Positions 42,301 through 54,300 of a stretch of 64,000 bases of DNA are shown piece by piece. Both the position numbers and the translations under genes were made by a program. The notes below the pieces were generated by a model. That model was not told the origin of the DNA. It ran no database searches and saw only the letters and a list, made by a program, of their open reading frames with translations. Every line of letters begins with the position of its first letter. The stretch's first letter is position 1. Source of the stretch: Rutpela maculata (lineage: Eukaryota; Arthropoda; Insecta; Coleoptera; Cerambycidae); the NCBI GenBank assembly GCA_936432065.2, contig OW386292.2, positions 12,058,918-12,122,917 of the forward strand. The letters are read 5' to 3'.

Positions 42301-45300
42301 AAGTTAATACCCTCATCTGTTATTCATATAAGAAATAGTTTTTATGAAAGATTAACATGTAGGCTAATATATCATGACTAGGTTGCCTAGTTATATCTTG
42401 ACCCCATGACATTTGATTTGAAAAAAATTATTTCATTTTTGCTTTTTTTTTGTCAGGGGAAATCGAAATTTTGTCTTTAAACGTATACAGCATCGAAATC
42501 ATTATTCCTACAGGATTTTTTCAAGAAAGAAAATTCATCATCATTTTATAATCTTACTAATAGATCCTTACCAGTTTACGCTAGGAGCGATACAACTGGA
42601 AATTTACATTTTCCAAGGAAACGTGTTTCTTTCTCATCTCTTGCGAATATCTAAACGTTGCGTTGGTTCTAGGAAAAAACTGGTAGGGATCTAGTAGAAA
42701 GATTATAAAATGATGATGAATTTTTGCTTCCTTGAAAAATTCCTGTAGGATTAATGGCCTGGCAACCTAGTTGCGATCTATTAGCCTACATGTTATCCTT
42801 TATATAAACTATTTCTTATTTGAGTAACAGTTGAGGGTATTAACTCCTAATGCCGGTTCTTAGACTATAAATAACATTTATTATACAGTATTTAAACAAG
42901 TCATAGGCAAAATAGTACAAATAAAGTAACAAAATAAGACAATAAATAAATTAACAAGAACACAGAACACAATTACAATTTACAAACAGGCCGCGCTTAA
43001 GTATTTACGGTAAATTTATTTATCAAAAACCACTCTCGGACTAACAACTGTGATGAGCATCTGATAACAGATTATTTAAGTGTTTGTTTGTTGATATAAT
43101 AGTAGTGTCATCAGTATATAGAACAAAATCAGCACTATGGGTGATATTAGGCAAATCATTTATATAAATAAGAAAAAGTATTGGTCCCGGTACCGAACCT
43201 TGAGGGACTCCATCTGCATATTATAAGGTTCTGATTTATTGTTACCTATTCAAACAAACTGAAAACGATTTAGAAAACATTGTACATTCGCAACATTTAG
43301 GATTTCTTAGAGAAACCTGTGCTCTAATAAGCTCCATAATGCTGTAACTAGATTTTAAAAAAACTAACTTTTATAATGAACAACTATTTCATTCTCAGTG
43401 TTCAACACCTTGTGGAGGCGGTTACAGGAACCTAACATACTATTGCGTTCTGGATGGTAGAATATACGAAAACGCCTGTGACGTAAGCATGAGGCCACCA
43501 ATCCGAGAACCGTGCAATGAGCAAGCTTGCGGCAGGTGGTCGCCTTTAGATTCATACCACATGTGCTCGGTAACCTGCGGGGAGGGTGTAGAGAGAAGAA
43601 AATTTGTCTGCATCAAGTTTAATTCAAAAGAAATTTTAGACGACAGCTACTGCAGAGAATCTCCTGTTCCCAACGAGAGCCGAGTTTGCTACAGAGATAG
43701 TTGTGACGTAAGTAAAAATTAGTTGCAGCAAACTCAATCAAAAAATTACATTACCAATATCTTTACAGAAAGTATCTGCATATAAATGGCCATATAATAC
43801 ATTTAACAATGACTTCGATAATTCAATTGACCCAGAAGTATTTGATAGATATCAAACTTTCCACTGGATAGCTGGCGACTGGAGTTCGGTAAGTGCATCA
43901 TCGCTTTGTACCATTTTGTGGATTATAACTGTCAAATTTTCTAGTGCTCTCAAACATGTGACGGTGGGACCAGCACCCAAATGTTCCGTTGCGTTAATAA
44001 ACGGGGAAACGAGGACGAGTTGAAGTGTGATCCCAACCTCAAACCAAGTAATATTATACAGTGCAACAACAAACCTTGCCCCAAATGGAAAACTGGCGAC
44101 TGGAGCCCTAACTGTGATGGTAACTGCGAAAGACATCGTCAAGTGAGGTGCATGGATTATGCAAGTAAGTTTTTTTATTGGTGTAATATTATGGAGAATG
44201 GCTCAACTATTATTGAAAGTGGAATTCCACTTTGCGAAAAATATTAGGTGTGTGTGTGTGTGGCTGAAAAAGTTTTGGCCCATACCAACACTAAAGAAAC
44301 CTAACCATATTTTTTATCTCATCACTGGATCTAATTTTAGACCAATTTTCTGATAGGTCTAAAAAAAAATGTTAAATGTGGAGCATAACCATAACCATAA
44401 ATTGTTTGATTAAAATCATTATTTTAATCAAGCGAGTTTTATTTAAAAAAATTGTGCCTTTTCAAATTTTTCACGAATATTTACAATAGAAAATTTTATA
44501 TTCAAGTATTTTATTAAATTTTATTTGACCCGTATTTTTTTATTTTACAATCTAAAGTAATTTGAATACTGAAATTAATTATCTAAATTAAGAAATTTTG
44601 AATTAGCGCCCATCGCCACGTCAGATGTGAGAGCATGCGCAGTCAGATAAAGGAATAATTGACGGGCGTCGTTTGCTTTGCTTATTTGCTGTTAGCATAT
44701 AGTCCAGTCAATGGGGGGTGCTAATGAATGGATTTTGATGAAACTTTGTGCAATGTGTTTGTAATGACGTTAATAAAAAAGTTGAATAAAATTATAGAAA
44801 AAAAATATTTTTAAGAAAAAGCGTTTATTTGAAAAAACTACTAAAAAGTAAAAATAATTTTTTTAAAATTCATACACCTGGAAACCAAAAGCTTTGGAGG
44901 CGGTCAGTTGAGCAGAGTAACTATGCAATAGTGCTATATGAACGTCCCCAAAGCTTTTGGTTTCCAGGTGTATGAATTTTAAAAAAAATTCTTTTTACTT
45001 TTTAGTAGTTTTTCAAATAAAAGCTTTTTTTAAAAATATTTTTTTTATATAATTTTATTTTTTACTTTTTAGTCTACTTATTTTACAGACAAACGGACAT
45101 TCAAAACTCTTTCATTTGCCATCGCCATCCACCCCTTCCCTCTCCCTCACCCCCCCCTAACACTACTTCCCATCTCTTCCCACCCCTTCCCACCTCTTCC
45201 CAACTTTTCTCACCCCTTTCCATCCCTTCCCCACCTCTTCCCACCCTCACCTCTTTCCCACCTCTTCCCACCCTTCACATTCAGGTGAATGTGCTATCGA

Positions 45301-48300
45301 AATACAAGACTTTTTTTATTTGCACTTTTCTGTAAAGTGCGTTTTCGCCGAATTGTAGCGCTTTAAAAATATGCAATTTAAAAATTTGAAAAAATTCAGC
45401 CTTCTAAACATTTTTTGTCTCTTGAAATTTTTTTGTAACTTGCTAATTTTCCGAGTTAGAGGCAGTTTTTCACGATAAATAATGTACTACATTTTCTGCA
45501 CAAAAAATACATTTTTTCAACTTTTTTATTAACATCATTACAAACACATTGCACAAGGTTTTATCAAAATGCATTCATTAGCACTCAAATTAGAGATTTT
45601 GGTCATTTTAGCGCTCTGTTGACTGGACTAATAGATTAAAGAATATTATATGTTGCTGTTAGTGTTAGTACTGATGCGAGTCATTGTATTTTAAAGAAAT
45701 ACTAACCTCAAATTTTTAACATTTCGGGATTCGGCACTTAAATAGTTCAAATTGTCTACATAAGACTCATGTACCATATAAAAATCCACTATGGGTAAAT
45801 TCTCTGAAGTACCTTTCACAAAATTCCATTATAAACAAATACTAAACACACAACGTAAACGTAAACAACAAATCAACAGAGCACTACCACCAACATGATA
45901 AATGAAAACATGAAAATTCTCTAGAGTTGAATTCTCATTATATACGTCATCTTACCGCCTTCTTATTTTCAAAGCCAATTTGTTCTTGTATGTGATGATA
46001 TATTTGATATATGATTTTTTTAATATGATATATACAATATACCGTGCATGTAATTTCCCATTAGGCATGTACATTTACGTAGCGCGAGAGATATGACAAC
46101 ACTGCTGCCGTAAATTCCTCCGTCGGGTGGAGCATCCCAGCTCTGTTATTTCATTTCAGAAAGCTGGCACGCGCGATGTTGTAATTTTACTCCCTATGCC
46201 TAGCGCTCCGCTACACGCACGGTATATTTAATATACTTTTTGATAATATAACAATATTAGTAATCAGTAATCAAAACTCCCAGAGTTTGCCCATCTCTGA
46301 AAAAAACATCGCAGAACCGCTACAACACTACATGTAATTATTTTGATCTCCGAGATCTACCGGTAGATTGAACTAATTTTGGTCCACTGGTAGGTATAAG
46401 ATAAAAAAACAACTCAGGGTGATCAGAATTTCATATTTATCATAATTAATTCAGAGAAAAATAGTTAGGTATGAACGCAAAGAAAAGTACGGTGAATATG
46501 ATGATTGTGATTGAAGAACGGAACAAGACTTCTATTCACATATTTGCAGAGATAGGTAAAGGAAACTTTCCATATGAAAGGTTTCGGAACGAAATTTGGA
46601 TAAAAATGAAGGTTTCCAATAAATTATTTGAATATTTGAAAGTTTCCAAAATTCGGGGAAAGTTTCCTTTGGAAACTTTCGGAATATTCAAATATTTTAT
46701 TGAAAACTTTCATTTTTATCAAAATTTCGTTCCGGAAACTTTCATATGGAAAGTTTCCTTTACCTACCTCTGATTTTTATCACAATTTCATTCCGGAAAC
46801 ACAGGAACATTTCCTGGAAACGTTTATTGGAAAGTTTTCTTTACCCATCTACAAATTTCTACTATTTTTTTAATTCTAGATACTCCATTAAACGACTATC
46901 AGTGTGACAAATCCACGAAGCCGGAAAACTCCACGGAGTGCAAGCTGTTAGAATGTCCCCACGTGACGAATACAATACCGAAAACCTATTTTGATCCGAA
47001 AGAAAAAGGTGATAGAAGGTATCGCTGGAAAGCTGGGGCTTGGAAGCCGGTAAGTAACCATTATATTGGCAGCTCCCTTTAGAACATGAACTCCTAACAA
47101 CCGTATTATAACTATAAAGTATAGTTATTATCGGTTTGAAGGAAGATTTTGCTATTTCGTCCTGTCAAGAACAAGCGTTTCAGTGGTGGCGTTCAGAGAA
47201 ACAAAAATCTTCTTTGGTACATTTACAGAAAACTGAATCAAAATTTGATAACTCCTTTTGTATTTACCTGATTTTAAGGTTACTGATTAAGTTGTATATA
47301 AGTTAAAACATAAATTGAACTAATTTTAAAACTGAAAATCTATAACATAATTACAAATAAAACATTAATGACTAACAAACCACAAGACAATAGTGTTCTG
47401 CAAACAATTTGGTTTTGCTGTTTGCATCATATTACGTCTGAGGGTAAGGATATGGCCAAAATAGCTTCAGGTACAAGGAGGTCTACCTCAAGAAGAAGTC
47501 TGCATTCATGAAAGATTGCTCTTCTGCTGTCAAATTATGATAACTCTAAATGAATCAACAAAATAATTGACACGGTATTTTCTGCTTGGATTGCATGACT
47601 GAATTGGAACAGAGTATGAAGTAAGCAACTATTCGTCATTCGAAAAAATTGGTTAGAAAGACGACCGTCAGAGGCTTGGAAGACTACAATATCATTTCTG
47701 AGTACTCTAAACAATCAGCGATATTGTACTTTTCAATATTCAGTTATGAGAGTATGTTGGTGTTAGCAAGAAGTTATTCCTCTGCATGGAACATAAACGT
47801 CAAGAAATGTAATGGATATTGTTTCGTGTCCTGCAAAATCACCTTATTTAAATCCTATAGAACTTCCTGTATATGGGACGAAACTTGTATAAAAAAATGC
47901 TTATTTTAAAAATCAAGAAAAGTGAAATTAACAAACTTACTAATTTAACTATTATTGCCAAGTTTCTCGGTAAAATTGTTTGTCCGATTTTTCTACAAAT
48001 TGGTTTATTTTTGCTTGTAGAACTTAAAGCTCAAATATTTGAAGCTACTTTAAAAGCCTTTTAAAGATTCTTCTTGTCAATATTGCATTTATGAACATTA
48101 CATCATTTTTATCCAAACTTAACAAGGATAATAATGCAGGGAAATTAGCCAGAAAAGGGAGGAAACCTGAACAAAGCTAGTAAAAATCTGAATTTTTGCA
48201 TAGGCATTCTTTGAGGTGTCCCAAACCCAAATCCACAAAAATCACAAAAATCCCAACATGGCTACCCAAGATATTGAAAGTCAAAGTTTTTTGCAAATAT

Positions 48301-51300
48301 CTCGCTTTGATCTTTGTGGACTTGGGTTTGGGGCACCTCAAAGAACGTCTGCAAAAATTCAGATTTTTTTACTAATTTTGTCCAGGTCAAATGCTAATTT
48401 CCGTGGAGTATAAGAGAATGTAAAATATTTTTTTAATCGCCTCAAAAAAAAATCGGACACTACAAATTTCACCAGTCTCTCACTTTTTCTTCTATACAAT
48501 CTGTTTTCCTTTCTTTTTTATCTATTATGCATATTTCTAGCAGTATTGTACATTGTTATATGAGAAAAAATTTATACTCCAGTCAAATAGAAACAAATTT
48601 CAACATTTGACGGGAAACACTGATAAAGAAGATTTATAATAATAGATACGGAAAAGATGTATATTACATTTTTTTTTAGACAATTTTATAAGTACATTTT
48701 TTTTAGAAAACATAATTTCAATATCTCTAAGGGTTAGCGAGAACTTAATCGTAGCACCATTTTTCCAAGATGGCGGCTCGAGTGCAGAGATAGAGTTGGG
48801 GAGACTTTTAGTATGTTTAACTGTAGGCCTTAATGAACATCTGTGTGAAGTTTTGAAACTTTATTAGTTTTTCCCTCTAATTTCACAGCCCCACAAAAAA
48901 AAAAATAAAAGTTCAAAGCAGCGAACCAGACCCATGTATCCTTATGTATTTTCGGTCGCTGAATCCGAATCCGGGGTCAAAAAAAATCGTACATCCCCAA
49001 AATCAATATCTAGAGCCAAAAAACCCCTGAAATGGGATAAAAAGAAGATTAAGCTACCAGAATAGTTGTTACTTCTTAATCAATCGAATTATACAAATTA
49101 AGGTTAAACAGCAGCGTACATACAATAGATATGAAACACACCCCCAGGGAGGGGCGAAAACTAGCCCCCATATATAAAAAAATCGATCTAAAACGGCAAT
49201 GACTGCTGAAAAAGCTCGAAATGTCTAAGTTTTGTTAAAGTGTTAAGAAACTACATCAGGCCCGACATAATCTTCATAAACTGCCCCTATAGGGTTGAGA
49301 ACAACCACCTTTAAGTTCAAAGGACACGAGAAAAACAAGAAAAAATGTAAAATCCAACAGGATTTCTATTTTCACGGATGCTATGATTGGCTGAAATTGC
49401 GTAGTACTCTAAAATAGAACCAGAAACTTACGTACCATCAACATTCTACACTGTCAACCCTCAGAGGGTGTGAAAATTACCCCCTATGTAAGATTTAACT
49501 ATAAAAAGTTATAGTGACTTCTATAAAAATTCGAAACACCTGCGTTGTGTGGAAGAGAGAAGAAACTAGACTATGTTCGACGATGTGCTTGAAAACCACC
49601 CCTATGGAGTTGCGAGATACTACCCCTATATCTGTAGGATGCTGGAAAAACAGAGAGAAACTAACCATATTTACATTTTTATGGATGCTATAATTGGCAA
49701 AAATCGCGTTGCACACTTAGAGTTTGAAACTCATGTCCTATAAATGTTATTAAGTAACACTCCCAGAAAGGATGGAAACTACCGTAATTCAAGATGTAAC
49801 GAAAAAGCTATACTGTTGCTTATTCGTTTCATTTCCATAGTTTTTTTTTTTTTAGTGGTGGCGTCTTTCAACCCCGTGGGGGTGGTTTTCAAGCACAGCG
49901 TCGAACATAGTCTAGTTTCTTCTCTCTTCCACACAACGCAGGTGTTTCGAATTTTTATACAAGTCACTGTAACTTTTTATAGTCAAACCTTACATAGGTG
50001 GTAGTTTTCACACCCTCTGAGGGTTGACACTGTAGAATGTTGATGGTACATAAGTTTCTAATTCTATTTTAGAGTACTACACAATTTCAGCCAATCATAG
50101 CATCCATAAAAATAGAAATCCTGTTGCATTTTACGTTTTTTCTTGTTTTTCTCGTGTCCTTTAAACTTGGAGGTGGTTGTTCTCAACTATATAGGGGCAG
50201 TTTATGAAGATTACGTCGGACCTGATGCAGTTTCTTATCACTTTAACGAAACTTAGACATTTTAAGCTTTTTCAGCAGTCATTGCTGTTTTGGATCGATT
50301 TTTTTATATATAGGGGCTAGTTTTCGCCCCTCCCTGGGGGTGTGTTTCATATCTATTGTATGTACGCTGCTGTTTAATCTTGATTTGTATAATTCGATTG
50401 ATTAAGATGTAACAACTATTCTCGTAGCTTAATATTCTTTTTACCCTATTTCAGGGGTGTTTTTTGGCTGTAGCAAATGATTTTGGGGGTGTACGATTTT
50501 TGTTGACCCCAGATTCGGATTCAGCGACCGAAAATACATAGGAATACATGGGTCTGGTTCGCTGCTTTGAACTTTTTTTTTGTGGGGCTGTGTTTTCCGC
50601 ATTTGACTGGAGTATTAGCAAAATTTGGGAGTCTGCTTTAATTTCTCCGTAATAAACTTTTTTTTTTACTTCTCTATGGGTAACAACCGCCACTGATGTG
50701 CTTAGTACGCTGTCACAAGTAAATTCTTTAGGAACGCTTATCACTAACTTTCCACCACTGACACTTCCCACACATTTTTACACGATTTTCTTTTCTAAAA
50801 GTGCTCCAACACTTGTGGCAAAGGCACTAGAAGACGACACATTGAATGCGAGGATACTCTCAACGACATAACAGTTGTCGACTCCTTGTGCAAACACTTA
50901 AGAAAACCAAAAGCCACAAAACAGTGCGAACGGTACACATGCAAGTATGCTTGGATAGAGAGCTACTGGTCACCTGTAAGTTCCTCATTATTTTAATGGA
51001 AATTATTGGTGTTGGTTGAAACATCGAAACTAATAACTTTTTCTTACAAATTCCTTTACCCACTAAAACACAAATTGGCACCCACCTTTTCTAAAACACC
51101 ACTAACATTACATAATTCTAGCATGCAAGATAGCCCACAGACCTTATCACAAAGGTCTGTGAAAAAACTAAAATGTAGTAACAGCATTATGCCTTGGGGG
51201 GGGACGGGGTGTTTGGATGTTTTCTATTTGTCTATGTTTTTAGTGCTCCACAACTTGCGGTCCTGGCATAAGAACAAGAAATGTCACTTGCCACAGAGTT

Positions 51301-54300
51301 TATCATGGTGGAGTCATCGACCCTCTTCCTCTGCCGGACATTTATCTGAACAAGATCCATCACAAGAACTATTGCTCTGTTTATAATAAACCGACCACAG
51401 CGTCAAAGTGTTTACTCAGCCACTGCGGAGACGAATACGTTTGGCTGCCGGAACCATGGAAACAGGTACTTACATACTGTAATATTATAAGACTTGAACA
51501 AATCTTGTTTGATCATTTTCTACTAACTTTACTATAACCTCTAAATAAGTTTATTAATTTTCCATTCGGTCAGAATTTCCTGATATTATAAAAATTAGTT
51601 AAATATGGAGTTTGAATGTTTATTTATCTCATGCCTACCAGTGGAACAAAATTAGTTCAATTGACTAGTAGGCCTCAGATAAAGATATTTAAATAAGGAG
51701 TTTTTTGCAGTCCTGAGATGCTTATTGATCCCATGCCTACCAGTGGATTCAAATTAGTACTGGTAGGTCTCGAAGGGTTGCAGTTAAATGCAGAGTTTTC
51801 CATTACTTATACCTACCACTGGATCCAAATTAGTTCAAATGGCTAGTAGGTTCTGGACAAATATATTTAAATAAGTGGTTTCTCGCTGTTCTGACATGTT
51901 TTAGTCCCTTTAGATAAAGTTTTTACCCTAAAAGTTCTGCGACCGGACCGCAGACATCAACCCCCCTATTTTCGAGGGCGGGGAACACGATGGTGACCAT
52001 ATTTTTCGACCTACCGTCCAACCACTATCCCGAAATCGAAAAACCACCCCCTTTTCAGAATTTTTGACACTAGGCTTGCAAGGACTTGTCGGATCGGGTT
52101 TTTCTTGGTCAATTTGAATAAAATAAGTAAATACTGACCACAGGTGACCTAAACTACCCTCACCCCCGATACCAAAATGCCACGAAAATAATGAAAATCA
52201 GTTGAAACCGGTATACCCCCATTTTTGAGAGCGAGGAATACGATGGTGAGAAGTAAAAAAAAAACTGTTGAGGCCTTTGGTTCTTGTACACACACTAAAT
52301 CATAATTTTATTTTTTTTCCCCACCTCTTTTAACAATGGGGTGGGGGTGGTAAGGGGGTGTCTAATACAATTTTTGAAGACGTTAGCTTCTCTTATTGCT
52401 ACACAATATCTTAAACGGTTCCAGAGTTATCGTGTGCACCAAAAAAAATGGGGGTAGAGGGTGAAGGATATGTCTGGAAATATTGTCACCATCGTGTTCT
52501 TCGCTCTCAAAAACGGGAGCATACCGCTTTCTAGCTGATTTTCGTGGCTTTCAGTTATTGGAGGTAGGGAGGGGGTAGTCACCTATGGTCAATATTTACC
52601 TATTTTATTCAAATTGACAAAAAAATCCGATCCGACAAGCCCTCGCAAGCCTAGCACTGGAAAATCGAAAAAGGGGGCAGTTTTCAGGATTAGGGTTAGT
52701 GGGTGAAGAGGTCGGGAAATATTATCACCATCGTACTCCTCGCCCCCGAAAACGGGGATATACCGCTTTCCAGCGGATTTTCGTTGTTTCCGCGGCATTT
52801 TGGTATTGGGGGTGGGGGTGAGTTAGGTCACCTGTGGTCAATATATACTTATTTTATTCAAATTGACCAAGAAAAAACTGAAATAGAGGTGGTTTTTTCG
52901 ATTTAGAGGCAGTGGTTGGACGGTAAGTCGGAAAATATTGTCACCATCGTGTTCTCCGCCCTCGAAAACGGGAACTTTTGGGTTTTTTTCGCAGAACTTT
53001 CGCACTTTTCGCAGAACTTTTGGGTTTTTGCCTTTTTCTGGTTAATCTCAAGGGACTATTTATTTACCTCATGCTTAGCAGCAGACCCAAATTAGTTCAA
53101 TTGACTGGTAGGTCCAAGATAAAAATAGTTTCCCAGTCCCATGCAAGATATATAAACTAGATCCGTACTAGGTATGCTAGAAACCCGAAACCGAAATTAA
53201 TAGTGTGCAAGCGTCATCTGCAACGTCACAAGAATATATCCGATGACAGTGCACACGGAAAGAAAACGGGTTTACGTTTGTAAATATTTGAAAACACCAA
53301 TTACTTATAATATTGTCTTTTCTCTGCATACAGCGTATCCCACTTTTTGTGGTCTGACATGCTTTTTTCATCTCAGAAAACACAAATTAGTTTGATCGAC
53401 TGATAACTCTTGGAGACAAGAATAATTAAGTATAAACTTTTCTATGGTCCTGATTTTTTTTTCACACCCATCAATTAACCTAATTTAGTTTAATTGGTCA
53501 GTAGCCTTCAGTTTGAAGTTAAACTCTCAATAGCGCTAACAGCAAAGCATGAGATAAAGAACATGTCAGGACCATGGAAAAAATTCCACATTTAACTATT
53601 TCCTTTTGACACCTACTAGCCGATTGAACTACTCTGGGTTCATTGGTAAGCACGTGTTAAAAAAACTTATCACAACCGTATGTATAAACTTTCATTTTTC
53701 ATTGATTCTTTATTTTGACATCGAAAAAACAATCTCAATGTTCATAGTTTGCAAACAACATTCCAATAATGGAAATAACCACTATTATTATTAATTGTTA
53801 ATGAATATGTGGGATATGACAACTTTTTGAAAGAGTTTAAATTTTAGTGCTCTAGTAAATGTGGAAGAAAAGGACGGCAAACAAGGGTAATTAACTGTGT
53901 CAGCGTCAGAACGAAGGAGAAAGTACCACGCCATTTATGCAACCGAAACTTGAAACCGCCGAGGAAGAGGAAGTGTAATCAAGGGAGATGTAAGTATATT
54001 CGATCACTGCCAATGTTTATGCTAAAATTTCACACTTTAGGCCTCCATACGAGTTGCAAAGAGGTGAAAACCTACATGAGGACAAAAGAGAACAGAGACT
54101 ATTTGATATCAATTAGGGGAAGGCCTGCGCAAGTGTACTGCTACAAGATGGACACGCCGGAGCCGCAGGAATACATCAGCTTACACCCCGATACGCAGAA
54201 TTATGCAGAAATATATGACAAAAGGTGATTTTACAGAAGCAAGAAAGAACTGAGGGTGATATAGAATAATTTAATTGTTTTTCAGGCTAAGCGACGTTCG

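Noticed and set aside
46471..46773. 100-codon + strand frame
   Set aside because: It is generated by the GGAAACTTTC palindrome just before exon 18.
49779..50004. Overlapping frames on both strands
   Set aside because: They lie in the centre of a foldback and mirror each other; not coding.
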